From the NCBI GenBank assembly GCA_964534845.1, contig CAZHPV010000059.1, forward strand, positions 1 through 15,602: a DNA stretch of 15,602 nt, in the 5' to 3' direction. The translations under genes were made by a program, and so were the position numbers. Positions 1 through 6,384 of the stretch are shown piece after piece. Below the pieces are notes generated by a model that saw only the letters and a list, made by a program, of their open reading frames with translations, was not told the origin of the DNA and ran no database searches. Source of the stretch: CALCKU01 sp964534845. Lineage in GTDB: Bacteria; Pseudomonadota; Alphaproteobacteria; Caulobacterales; Maricaulaceae. The stretch's first letter is position 1. Each line of letters starts with the position of its first letter.

Positions 1-735
1 ACCTTACTGGACTATCCTGATTTAAAGGATTTCGATATTTCAAGCTTAAGAGTAGCAACGACAGGCGCGACCACTATTCCTGTCGATTTGATAAGGCGCA
101 TGCATAAGGATTTAGGAATTGATAACGTATATTCGGCTTATGGATTGACTGAATCAACGGGCGTTGTGTCTCTGTGTCGAAAAGGAGATGATTTCAAGAC
201 CATAGCGACCACTTGCGGACGCCCACTGCCCGGAACCGAGCTGCGAATGGTAGATAACCACGGTAATGATGTCACAAAAGGGCAGGACGGCGAAATCTGG
301 GTGCGCGGTTTTAATGTCATGCAAGGCTATCTCGACGACCCTGTCGCTAGCGCGGAAACGATCACCAGTGATGGCTGGTTGAAGACAGGAGACATTGGTC
401 GCCAAGACAGTCGCGGTTATATTCAGGTCACCGACCGAAAAAAGGACATGGTTATTGTCGGTGGCTTCAATGTATATCCTGCCGAAGTCGAAAAAATTTT
501 ATTACAACATCCCCAGATAAATGACGTGGCTATCACCGCACAATCTGATGCCCGTCTTGGTGAGGTGACCCACGCGCATATTGTAGCGTCTGAGGGCAGT
601 CTGAATCCGGAAGCGGTGATTGAATGGTCACGTAAGCAAATGGCTAATTATAAAGTCCCACGTCATATTAGTTTTCACAAAATACTCCCGCGAAATGCGT
701 CGGGAAAAGTACAAAAATTTATGCTTAAAACGTAA
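1..735 (+). CDS. fadD3: HIP-CoA ligase FadD3, 3' part (5' end outside window)
   Basis: Open from base 1 in frame 1, giving 244 residues before TAA; the ATG at 88 is internal, so this is the C-terminal part of an ANL-family acyl-CoA synthetase cut by the window edge. Visible motifs, numbered from the first codon seen: YGLTEST (47-53), the adenylate-binding TGD (129-131), the hinge DRKKD (145-149), GGFNVYP (154-160), and the C-terminal NASGK with the probable catalytic lysine at 236. The family activates carboxylic acids via an acyl-AMP to the CoA thioester. The FadD3 assignment, meaning ligation of CoA to the C/D-ring propanoate HIP, is inferred from the neighbouring hsa/ipd genes, because ANL sequence alone does not fix the substrate. 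It seems to be transcribed separately from the genes after it, since a terminator-like hairpin overlaps its stop codon. Confidence 0.8.
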   Translation, partial: TLLDYPDLKDFDISSLRVATTGATTIPVDLIRRMHKDLGIDNVYSAYGLTESTGVVSLCRKGDDFKTIATTCGRPLPGTELRMVDNHGNDVTKGQDGEIWVRGFNVMQGYLDDPVASAETITSDGWLKTGDIGRQDSRGYIQVTDRKKDMVIVGGFNVYPAEVEKILLQHPQINDVAITAQSDARLGEVTHAHIVASEGSLNPEAVIEWSRKQMANYKVPRHISFHKILPRNASGKVQKFMLKT

Positions 736-770
736 AATGCAGTAATTTTGTTACGCATTTTGATGTTTTT
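734..770 (+). terminator. Probable intrinsic terminator after fadD3
   Basis: AAAATGCAGTAA (734-745) can pair with TTACGCATTTT (751-761) with one bulged A, leaving a five-base loop. A run of five T follows at 766-770. The stem is A/T rich and the T-run begins about five bases after it, so the strength is uncertain. It overlaps the fadD3 stop and is followed by a promoter-like sequence, which suits a transcription-unit boundary. Confidence 0.55.
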
Positions 771-820
771 ATCTAAAAATAATGGTGAATTGCGTAAATA
801 ACCAGATTGAAAATTGCGCA
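751..820 (+). promoter_or_regulatory. Three TTRCGYA elements, possible operator
   Basis: The heptamer TTRCGYA occurs as TTACGCA (751-757), TTGCGTA (790-796) and TTGCGCA (814-820). TTACGCA (751-757) and TGCGTAA (791-797) are perfect 7-base inverted repeats. AATTGCG is directly repeated at 788-794 and 812-818. The last copy lies between the putative -35 and -10 boxes, where a bound repressor would block transcription. Steroid C/D-ring genes are commonly under TetR-type repressors such as KstR2, but no regulator is in the window and I cannot match this to a known operator. The first copy is also an arm of the terminator hairpin. Confidence 0.3.
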
Positions 821-834
821 TTTGGTGGTATCCT
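807..834 (+). promoter_or_regulatory. Candidate sigma-70 type promoter for the hsaA operon
   Basis: TTGAAA (807-812) and TATCCT (829-834) are separated by 16 bases, close to the -35/-10 consensus. They lie just upstream of the hsaA ribosome-binding site, in the only gap longer than 40 bases in the window. No start site is known, so this is inference from the motif and its position. Confidence 0.4.
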
Positions 835-856
835 GTCTTACAGATAGGAGAGGATT

Positions 857-2032
857 ATGGGTCAGGCCGCTTTAAGTGCAGTAAGTGTAGATCAGACATT
901 AGATGTTAGCAGCGCGCTGGATGTTGTAACGGCCTGTGCTGAAAAGGGACGAAAAAACCGTCAAATACCGAAAAAAGCCATGAATGCTTTACAGGCGACG
1001 GGCTATTTTAGAGCCTTGCTTCCGAAACAATATGGGGGTCTTGAGGTCACGCCGCAGGCTTTTTTTAAGGCGTCTGTAGATATTGCAGAGCGTGACATGG
1101 CCACGGCTTGGGCTAGCGGAATTATAGCCGTACATGCCTATCAACTCTCTTTGATGGACCCGAAGGCCGCCCAAGAGGTCTATTCGACAGGACCTGATAC
1201 ATTAATAAGTTCAAGCTATAACCCAACTGGGGCGAAGGTCGAAACAGTTGATGGTGGGTTTAATCTATCGGGTCGATGGGGCTGGTCCTCCGGTTCTGGT
1301 CATTGCGATTGGGTTTTATTAGGTGGGCTTATCTTTGATCAGGGCAAAGAAAATATTCATTACAGAACATTTCTGGTTAAGAAGCCGGATTACCTTATAG
1401 AAGATACGTGGCATGCTATGGGGCTTCAAGCCACCGGATCAAATGATATTGTAATTGAGAAGCCCGTTTTTGTGCCTATACACCGCACCCATCATCAAAT
1501 AGATGGGCTTAAATGTAAGCACTTCCAAGAAAATTCTATGTATTCAATACCTTGGGCGCAGTTATTTATCCGTGTTGTCTGCACGCCCTCTATTGGAGCT
1601 GCCAAGCATGCCTTGAAATTATTTACCGATAACGCCGGTGGGTCTTCGACAGACCAGACGCGTTTAAAAACCGACCCAGACGTTGCGCGCCGCGTAGCGG
1701 AAGCTGCTAATCTTATCGATGAAACCGAAGCTATCATGTACCGGAACTTTGATGAAATGATGGCATGCGTCAATTCAGGAGAAGAAATACCGATGCTGGA
1801 CCGGGTAAAATATCGATACCAGGCCAGCCTTGTTATTGAGCGCATGATGAAAGCCGTCGACCTTCTCTTTGACATAGCCGGCGGGCGCAGTGTCTATAAC
1901 GGTGCTGCCATACAGGAAATATGGCATGATGTGCATATTGCACGCGCGCATGTTGCGAATAATCCTGTTGGGTTTGCCCGTAATTTTGGCAATATGCATT
2001 TGGGGGCAGAGAGTACGGACGTTTTTGTATAA
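857..2032 (+). CDS. hsaA: 3-HSA hydroxylase, oxygenase subunit HsaA
   Basis: The 391-residue product has the acyl-CoA-dehydrogenase-like fold of group D flavin monooxygenases and is close to the usual HsaA length. It shows LPKQYGG (55-61), a GRWGWSSGSGHCDW stretch (139-152) typical of HsaA/HpaB-like hydroxylases, and a C-terminal AGGRSVYNG segment. HsaA uses reduced flavin and O2 to hydroxylate 3-HSA, the phenolic 9,10-seco steroid, to the catechol 3,4-DHSA. Reduced flavin normally comes from the reductase HsaB, which is not in this window. The ATG is preceded by AGGAGAGG (846-853). It is the first gene of the apparent operon, and its TAA overlaps the hsaD ATG by one base. A related acyl-CoA-dehydrogenase-like hydroxylase with another substrate is possible, but hsaD and hsaC alongside favour HsaA. 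Confidence 0.88.
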   Translation: MGQAALSAVSVDQTLDVSSALDVVTACAEKGRKNRQIPKKAMNALQATGYFRALLPKQYGGLEVTPQAFFKASVDIAERDMATAWASGIIAVHAYQLSLMDPKAAQEVYSTGPDTLISSSYNPTGAKVETVDGGFNLSGRWGWSSGSGHCDWVLLGGLIFDQGKENIHYRTFLVKKPDYLIEDTWHAMGLQATGSNDIVIEKPVFVPIHRTHHQIDGLKCKHFQENSMYSIPWAQLFIRVVCTPSIGAAKHALKLFTDNAGGSSTDQTRLKTDPDVARRVAEAANLIDETEAIMYRNFDEMMACVNSGEEIPMLDRVKYRYQASLVIERMMKAVDLLFDIAGGRSVYNGAAIQEIWHDVHIARAHVANNPVGFARNFGNMHLGAESTDVFV

Positions 2033-2865
2033 TGACTGAAACGAAATCCGGCCCGCCAGAGGGTCATTATGTGCAGGCGGGACCAATCCGAATGCATTAT
2101 CTTGAATTTGGAAAAAAAGACGACCCTGTGGTCGTCTTTCTGCATGGTTCTGGCCCCGGAAATAGCGCGTGGGCAAATTTTCGGTTTAATTACGAGGCCT
2201 TTGTAAAAGCGGGCTTTAGAGTGATTATGCCTGATATGATCGGTTTTGGTTATACGGATAAACCACTCGATTTGGGTGATTATAGCTTAAAGCTGTTTTG
2301 CGACACGCTTATGCAGGGCTTAGAACAAATGGGGGTAAAGACCTGTCATTTTGTTGGTAATTCACTGGGGGGCGGTGTAGCCATTCAAATTGCGCTTGAT
2401 CATTCTGACTTTGTCAAAAAGCTTATTTTAATGGGACCGGGTTGTTTGGAACCACAAGCGGATTACTGGCCCATGCCGGGCATTAAACGTATGATGGAAA
2501 TTAACGCGAACGGAGTAAGCAAAGACACGCAGGCCGAGGTTTTGCGCCTGTTTACTTATGATGCGCGCCATGTAACGGATGAGCTGGTGAATATGCGGTG
2601 GGCAGTGGCGCAAACACAGCCTAAAGAAGTGCTTACAACAATGAAAACGCCAGCATTAGGGCCTCGTATGACAGGCTTAAAATGCCCTATTTTGACATTT
2701 TGGGGCGCCAATGATGATTTTATGCCGCCGCAAGGTAAAGAAACTTGTTTGCGGGCCAATGAACAATCTCGTCTTATCGAGGTGAATGCTTGCGGACATT
2801 GGGTAATGATAGAGCATGCCCGTATGTTTAACGCTACCTCTATTGATTTCTTGAAATATGGCTAA
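2032..2865 (+). CDS. hsaD: meta-cleavage product (DSHA) hydrolase HsaD
   Basis: A 277-residue alpha/beta hydrolase of the MhpC/BphD/HsaD group. HGSGPGNSAW (38-47) forms the oxyanion-hole region, the nucleophile is Ser111 in GNSLGG, the acid is most likely Asp228 in the GANDD segment, and the base is His256 in CGHW. HsaD hydrolyses the C-C bond of 4,9-DSHA, the ring-cleaved product of HsaC, releasing the C/D-ring acid HIP and a C5 hydroxydienoate. Translation is probably coupled to hsaA through the TAATG junction. The gene comes before hsaC here. The family has broad meta-cleavage substrates, so the steroid assignment rests on context as well as sequence. Confidence 0.9.
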   Translation: MTETKSGPPEGHYVQAGPIRMHYLEFGKKDDPVVVFLHGSGPGNSAWANFRFNYEAFVKAGFRVIMPDMIGFGYTDKPLDLGDYSLKLFCDTLMQGLEQMGVKTCHFVGNSLGGGVAIQIALDHSDFVKKLILMGPGCLEPQADYWPMPGIKRMMEINANGVSKDTQAEVLRLFTYDARHVTDELVNMRWAVAQTQPKEVLTTMKTPALGPRMTGLKCPILTFWGANDDFMPPQGKETCLRANEQSRLIEVNACGHWVMIEHARMFNATSIDFLKYG

Positions 2866-2903
2866 GATGATACAAAAAGACTGGATAATGAAGGACGTAT
2901 ACA

Positions 2904-3806
2904 ATGGGTGTCGCTAATTTAGGTTATGTTATACTGGAAATGCAGGACCCCGCCGCGTGGGCAAAATTTGCAAAAGATGTATTGGGGTTTGGGGTAGCGA
3001 AATCGCGCGATCGGCAAGGCACTAAATTCCTACGGATGGATAAGGCCCCGTTTCGGTATATGATCGAAAAGGGAGAGGCTGACCGGTTTGTTTGCGCAGG
3101 TTACGAAATGCGTTCAAAGGGGGATTTTGAAACGCTTATCCAGCGACTGGAAGCTAAGGGTGTTGCGGTAAATCGTGGTGACGACCGCGATGCGAAAAGG
3201 CGGGCCGTAAAAGGGTTTGCCAGTTTTTTTGATCCCAGTGCAAATAAGGTCGAAATTTATTACGGGCGAAATAAGGGAGAGCCCTTTACGCCGGGGCACG
3301 GGATAAAGGAATTTAAAACAGGTAAGATGGGTTTGGGGCACCTCGTTCTGCCCGCGCCGGAAAACAGAAAGACAATTGATTTTTACCGTAAGATTATGGG
3401 CTTTGGCGTGAGTGATGACTTATCTTTGCCAGCCTTTGCGCCGGGCCTGCCAAAACAGAGAATTTATTTCATGCATGCGGAAAATCCCCGTCATCATACT
3501 TTGGGCTTGTATAATTTTCCAAACCCGACAGGTGTTATACACCTCATGGCCGAGGTCGGCTCTATGGACGAGGTTGGCTTTTGCATGGACCGTGTTAAGA
3601 AAGCGGGTCTGCATATTTTTGCAAGCCTTGGCCGCCACGCCAATGACGAAATGGTCTCCTTTTATTTCTTTGCCCCAGGCGGTATAGGATTTGAATTTGG
3701 CTATGATGGTCGCCAGATTAAGGACTGGTCGAAATTCAAGCCAACTAAATCAACAATTGGTGATATTTGGGGCCATGAATATGATTTCCCGGTCGTGGGG
3801 GAATAG
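2904..3806 (+). CDS. hsaC: 3,4-DHSA extradiol dioxygenase HsaC
   Basis: A 300-residue two-domain type I extradiol dioxygenase of the vicinal oxygen chelate superfamily. By alignment to BphC, the Fe(II) ligands are His146 (LGHLVL), His213 (VIHLMAE) and Glu264 (FEFG). Likely second-sphere catalytic residues are His198, His245 and Tyr254. The non-catalytic N-terminal domain spans about residues 5-120. HsaC opens the catecholic A ring of 3,4-DHSA next to the hydroxyls, giving the substrate of HsaD. The start has AAGGA about 9 bases upstream. The 38-base gap before it is the longest in the operon and shows no clear promoter or hairpin. Confidence 0.92.
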   Translation: MGVANLGYVILEMQDPAAWAKFAKDVLGFGVAKSRDRQGTKFLRMDKAPFRYMIEKGEADRFVCAGYEMRSKGDFETLIQRLEAKGVAVNRGDDRDAKRRAVKGFASFFDPSANKVEIYYGRNKGEPFTPGHGIKEFKTGKMGLGHLVLPAPENRKTIDFYRKIMGFGVSDDLSLPAFAPGLPKQRIYFMHAENPRHHTLGLYNFPNPTGVIHLMAEVGSMDEVGFCMDRVKKAGLHIFASLGRHANDEMVSFYFFAPGGIGFEFGYDGRQIKDWSKFKPTKSTIGDIWGHEYDFPVVGE

Positions 3807-4685
3807 TTGACCTCTCCTGTTATAGATAAAACAATGAGCGTGGCCGATATTGTAGGCCAGCTTGAGAACGGTATGACTATCGGGATTGGCGGCTGGGGCG
3901 GGCGTCGTAAGCCCATGGCGGTTATTCGTGAAATCGTAAAATCCGATCTGAAAGACCTGACAATAGCTGCCTATGGTGGGTGTGATGTAGGTATGCTGGC
4001 CAGTGCAGGAAAAATCAGAAAGCTGATTTTTGGGTTTGTATCGCTGGACCTTATTCCGCTTGAAGCGCATTTTCGCCGTGCACGGTCTGCTGGTGAGTTC
4101 GAGGTGATGGAAGTCGATGAAGGCATGTTCCAATTAGGGTTGAAAGCTGCGGCCCAGAGATTGGATTTTTTACCCTGTATAGCGGGACTAGGAACGGATG
4201 TGCTAACACATAATCCTGATATTAAAATTATTGCCAGTCCTTATAGCGAGGCTCATTATGTTGCTATGCCCGCGATTAAGCTTGACGTGGCGATCTGTCA
4301 TGTCTCCGAAGTGGATAAACTTGGCAATAGTTACATTGCCGGGCCTGACCCATTTTTTGATGAATGGTTTTGCCGTGCGGCTGATAAGGCCTTTCTAACG
4401 GCGGAAGCGCTTGTCGATACGTCTGCCTTTAATGACGATTATAAAATCCAGCGCATGCCGATAGAACGCAATCTTGTTCACGGGGTGGCTGAAGTACCAC
4501 TCGGGGCCCATCCTACCTCTAACGGGCCGGATTACGGGATTGATGTCGCCCATCTTAAAACATATTCGGCCGCGGCTAAAGAGGGCTGGGAGAACTATCT
4601 CAAGACTTATATCTCGGCCGATGATTATATCGAAAAAATAGGGGGCGCAGACTATGTAAAAAGCTTGCCGCCCATCGTTTTCTAA
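3807..4685 (+). CDS. ipdA: COCHEA-CoA hydrolase (C-ring opening), subunit IpdA
   Basis: A 292-residue class I CoA-transferase-like alpha subunit. NGMTIGIGGWGGRRKPM (21-37) and FGFVSLD (75-81) match actinobacterial IpdA well. Glu105 in EVDEG corresponds to the glutamate reported as essential in Rhodococcus IpdA. IpdAB does not transfer CoA; it hydrolytically opens the last steroid ring of COCHEA-CoA to a linear dioxo-diacyl-CoA. The chosen start is TTG directly after the hsaC stop, with GGGGGA at 3797-3802 but only four bases of spacing. ATG 3834 (residue 10) is an alternative with no visible Shine-Dalgarno, so the N-terminus is uncertain by nine residues. ipdB follows after eight bases. Confidence 0.92.
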   Translation: MTSPVIDKTMSVADIVGQLENGMTIGIGGWGGRRKPMAVIREIVKSDLKDLTIAAYGGCDVGMLASAGKIRKLIFGFVSLDLIPLEAHFRRARSAGEFEVMEVDEGMFQLGLKAAAQRLDFLPCIAGLGTDVLTHNPDIKIIASPYSEAHYVAMPAIKLDVAICHVSEVDKLGNSYIAGPDPFFDEWFCRAADKAFLTAEALVDTSAFNDDYKIQRMPIERNLVHGVAEVPLGAHPTSNGPDYGIDVAHLKTYSAAAKEGWENYLKTYISADDYIEKIGGADYVKSLPPIVF

Positions 4686-4693
4686 AGGTTGCT

Positions 4694-5485
4694 ATGACGG
4701 AGTTTTCATTATCTGAGCTATGTATTGTTGCCGCATCAGACGCATTGCGCGGTGAAGAGGGAGAGGTGTTTGCTACGCTTATTGGTCTGGTGCCAAGGCT
4801 GGGCGGTTCCTTGGCCAAGAAAACGTTTTTACCCGGATTGATGATGAGTGACGGAGAGTATTATTTTGTGAACGAACCCGTCCCCGTAGGAAAGCGCAAT
4901 GGGTACGTACCGATCAAAGAAGGACGTATTGGCTATGAACGTGTTTTCGACCTTATTGCAAAAGGCAATCGTCATGCCTTTGTCGGTCCGGTACAGGTCG
5001 ACCGTTATGGACAGATGAATTTATCCGCAATTGGGGACTATAAAGCCCCAAAGGTGACAATGCTGGGCGTGAGGGGTTTGCCGGGTAATACGGTCAATAA
5101 TCGGACCTCCATGTTCGTCGCTAATCATACGAGTCGCGCTTTTGTCGCTGGTGAAGTCGATATGGTGAGCGGGGCGGGTTATAATCCGGCTCGTTATCCT
5201 GACGGTAAATTTCCTAAATATCTCGATCACCGTCATATTATTACGAATTTATGTGTGTTGGACTTTGAGGGGGCTAATCACGCCATTCGCGTGCGCTCTT
5301 TACATCCGGGCGTAAGCTTTGAGGAAGTCCAAGATAATACCGGTTTTGAGCTTGTACGACCGAAGAAAATAGAGGAAACGCAAGCGCCGACACCGGAACA
5401 GCTAGACATTATTGCGCGGTTAGATCCTCATAATTTACGCGCAAACATCTTTAAAGATAACCCATCCGGACGGAGAGAGGCATGA
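4694..5485 (+). CDS. ipdB: COCHEA-CoA hydrolase (C-ring opening), subunit IpdB
   Basis: A 263-residue beta-subunit partner of IpdA from the CoA-transferase superfamily. Recognised segments are QVDRYGQMNLSAIG, LGVRGLPGNTVNN, DMVSGAGYNP and SLHPGVSFEEV, all matching IpdB. Where true CoA transferases carry the catalytic glutamate in an SENG motif, this protein has SDGE (52-55), consistent with the IpdAB hydrolase using the IpdA glutamate instead. The ATG follows a modest AAAGG. The 3' end overlaps the next gene by four bases (ATGA), suggesting coupled translation. Confidence 0.92.
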   Translation: MTEFSLSELCIVAASDALRGEEGEVFATLIGLVPRLGGSLAKKTFLPGLMMSDGEYYFVNEPVPVGKRNGYVPIKEGRIGYERVFDLIAKGNRHAFVGPVQVDRYGQMNLSAIGDYKAPKVTMLGVRGLPGNTVNNRTSMFVANHTSRAFVAGEVDMVSGAGYNPARYPDGKFPKYLDHRHIITNLCVLDFEGANHAIRVRSLHPGVSFEEVQDNTGFELVRPKKIEETQAPTPEQLDIIARLDPHNLRANIFKDNPSGRREA

Positions 5486-6381
5486 GCTCAAATGAAACCA
5501 TCCCGCCTGAAACGGTGGATATAATTTATGAGGAAGATAATCCTATCCTTTACGACGTTGATGGCCCGATTGCTTTTTTAACCTTAAACCGCGTGAAGTA
5601 TCATAATAGCCAAAATAGCCAAATGCTCTACGCCTTGGATGATGCGTTTTACCGCGCGACTAGTGATGATGATATTAAGGTGATCGTCCTGAGGGCGAAT
5701 GGGAAACATTTCTCGGCGGGCCATGATATTGGTACGCCCGGACGGGATTTTCATAAGGGGCGTGATGATCGCCGTTCCATGAATTATAATCATGACAATA
5801 AACCGGGCGCAGAAAAAGCCTATGTACGCGAACAGGAAGTTTACCTCGAGTTTTGTCGGCGTTGGCGAGCTTGCCCCAAACCAACTATTGCCCAGGTACA
5901 TAAAGGTTGTATTGCGGGCGGACTTATGTTGGCGTGGGTCTGCGACTTTATTGTCGCGTCTGACGATGCATTTTTTCAAGACCCTGTTGTGCAAATGGGT
6001 TTTCCGGGTGTGGAATATTTTGCCCATCCGTTTGAGCTTAATATCCGCCAAGCCAAAGAATTTCTTATGCTGGGTGAAAGGTGGTCTGCCCAGCGCATGT
6101 ATGAAGCTGGTATGGTCAATAAGGTTGTTGAGCGCGCTGAGTTGGAAGCTACCGTTATGGATTGGGCTAGCCGTATTGCAGCCCAGCCGCGTCTCGGGCT
6201 AGCCTTAACAAAACAAGCCTGCAATCAGATTGAAGACATTCAGGGTAAACGCATAGGCATGGATGCTGTATTTGGTTACCATCACTTCGCACATGCGAAT
6301 AATTCATTGGTGAAAGGCGACTATATCGCCGGCTTCGATGGTCGAAAAATGGCAAAAAGCAATAAGAACAAGGACAAATGA
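5482..6381 (+). CDS. Crotonase-superfamily protein of unassigned step, atypical active site
   Basis: A 299-residue crotonase, longer than the usual 250-270 because of a polar insert at about residues 85-120 after the oxyanion-hole segment HFSAGHDIG (76-84). The second oxyanion segment is IAGG (144-147). The position of catalytic Glu144 in rat enoyl-CoA hydratase appears as Val169 (QDPVV), whereas the Glu164 equivalent is kept as Glu193 (AKEFLMLG). The C-terminus is lysine rich. It is clearly not EchA20, which lies further on. The position between ipdB and ipdC suggests a CoA-ester hydratase, hydrolase or retro-aldol-type lyase acting on C/D-ring or linear intermediates; the exact step is not deducible. 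A strong GGAGAGAGG precedes the ATG, which overlaps the ipdB stop. Confidence 0.8.
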   Translation: MSSNETIPPETVDIIYEEDNPILYDVDGPIAFLTLNRVKYHNSQNSQMLYALDDAFYRATSDDDIKVIVLRANGKHFSAGHDIGTPGRDFHKGRDDRRSMNYNHDNKPGAEKAYVREQEVYLEFCRRWRACPKPTIAQVHKGCIAGGLMLAWVCDFIVASDDAFFQDPVVQMGFPGVEYFAHPFELNIRQAKEFLMLGERWSAQRMYEAGMVNKVVERAELEATVMDWASRIAAQPRLGLALTKQACNQIEDIQGKRIGMDAVFGYHHFAHANNSLVKGDYIAGFDGRKMAKSNKNKDK

Positions 6382-6384
6382 TAA

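Larger units (their letters stand above)
736..856 (+). other. Intergenic control region between fadD3 and hsaA
   Basis: This 121-base A/T-rich stretch is the only sizeable non-coding gap in the window. It carries the end of the terminator hairpin, three TTRCGYA elements, a -35/-10-like pair and the hsaA ribosome-binding site. No small ORF or structured RNA is evident. No other gap exceeds 38 bases. Confidence 0.7.

Noticed and set aside
88..735. Independent 215-residue ligase gene starting at ATG 88
   Set aside because: The frame is open to base 1 and the upstream codons encode normal ANL sequence, so the gene is cut by the window edge.
2866..2903. Internal promoter or attenuator between hsaD and hsaC
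   Set aside because: The 38 bases contain only a ribosome-binding site; no -35/-10 pair or stable hairpin is visible.
5584..6051. 155-residue ORF on the minus strand
   Set aside because: It lies wholly opposite the crotonase, has no recognisable motif and no ribosome-binding site; it is a shadow frame.
5482..6381. Calling this crotonase EchA20
   Set aside because: The 252-residue crotonase at 7445-8203 fits EchA20 in length, active-site pattern and C-terminus; this one has an insert and a different pattern.
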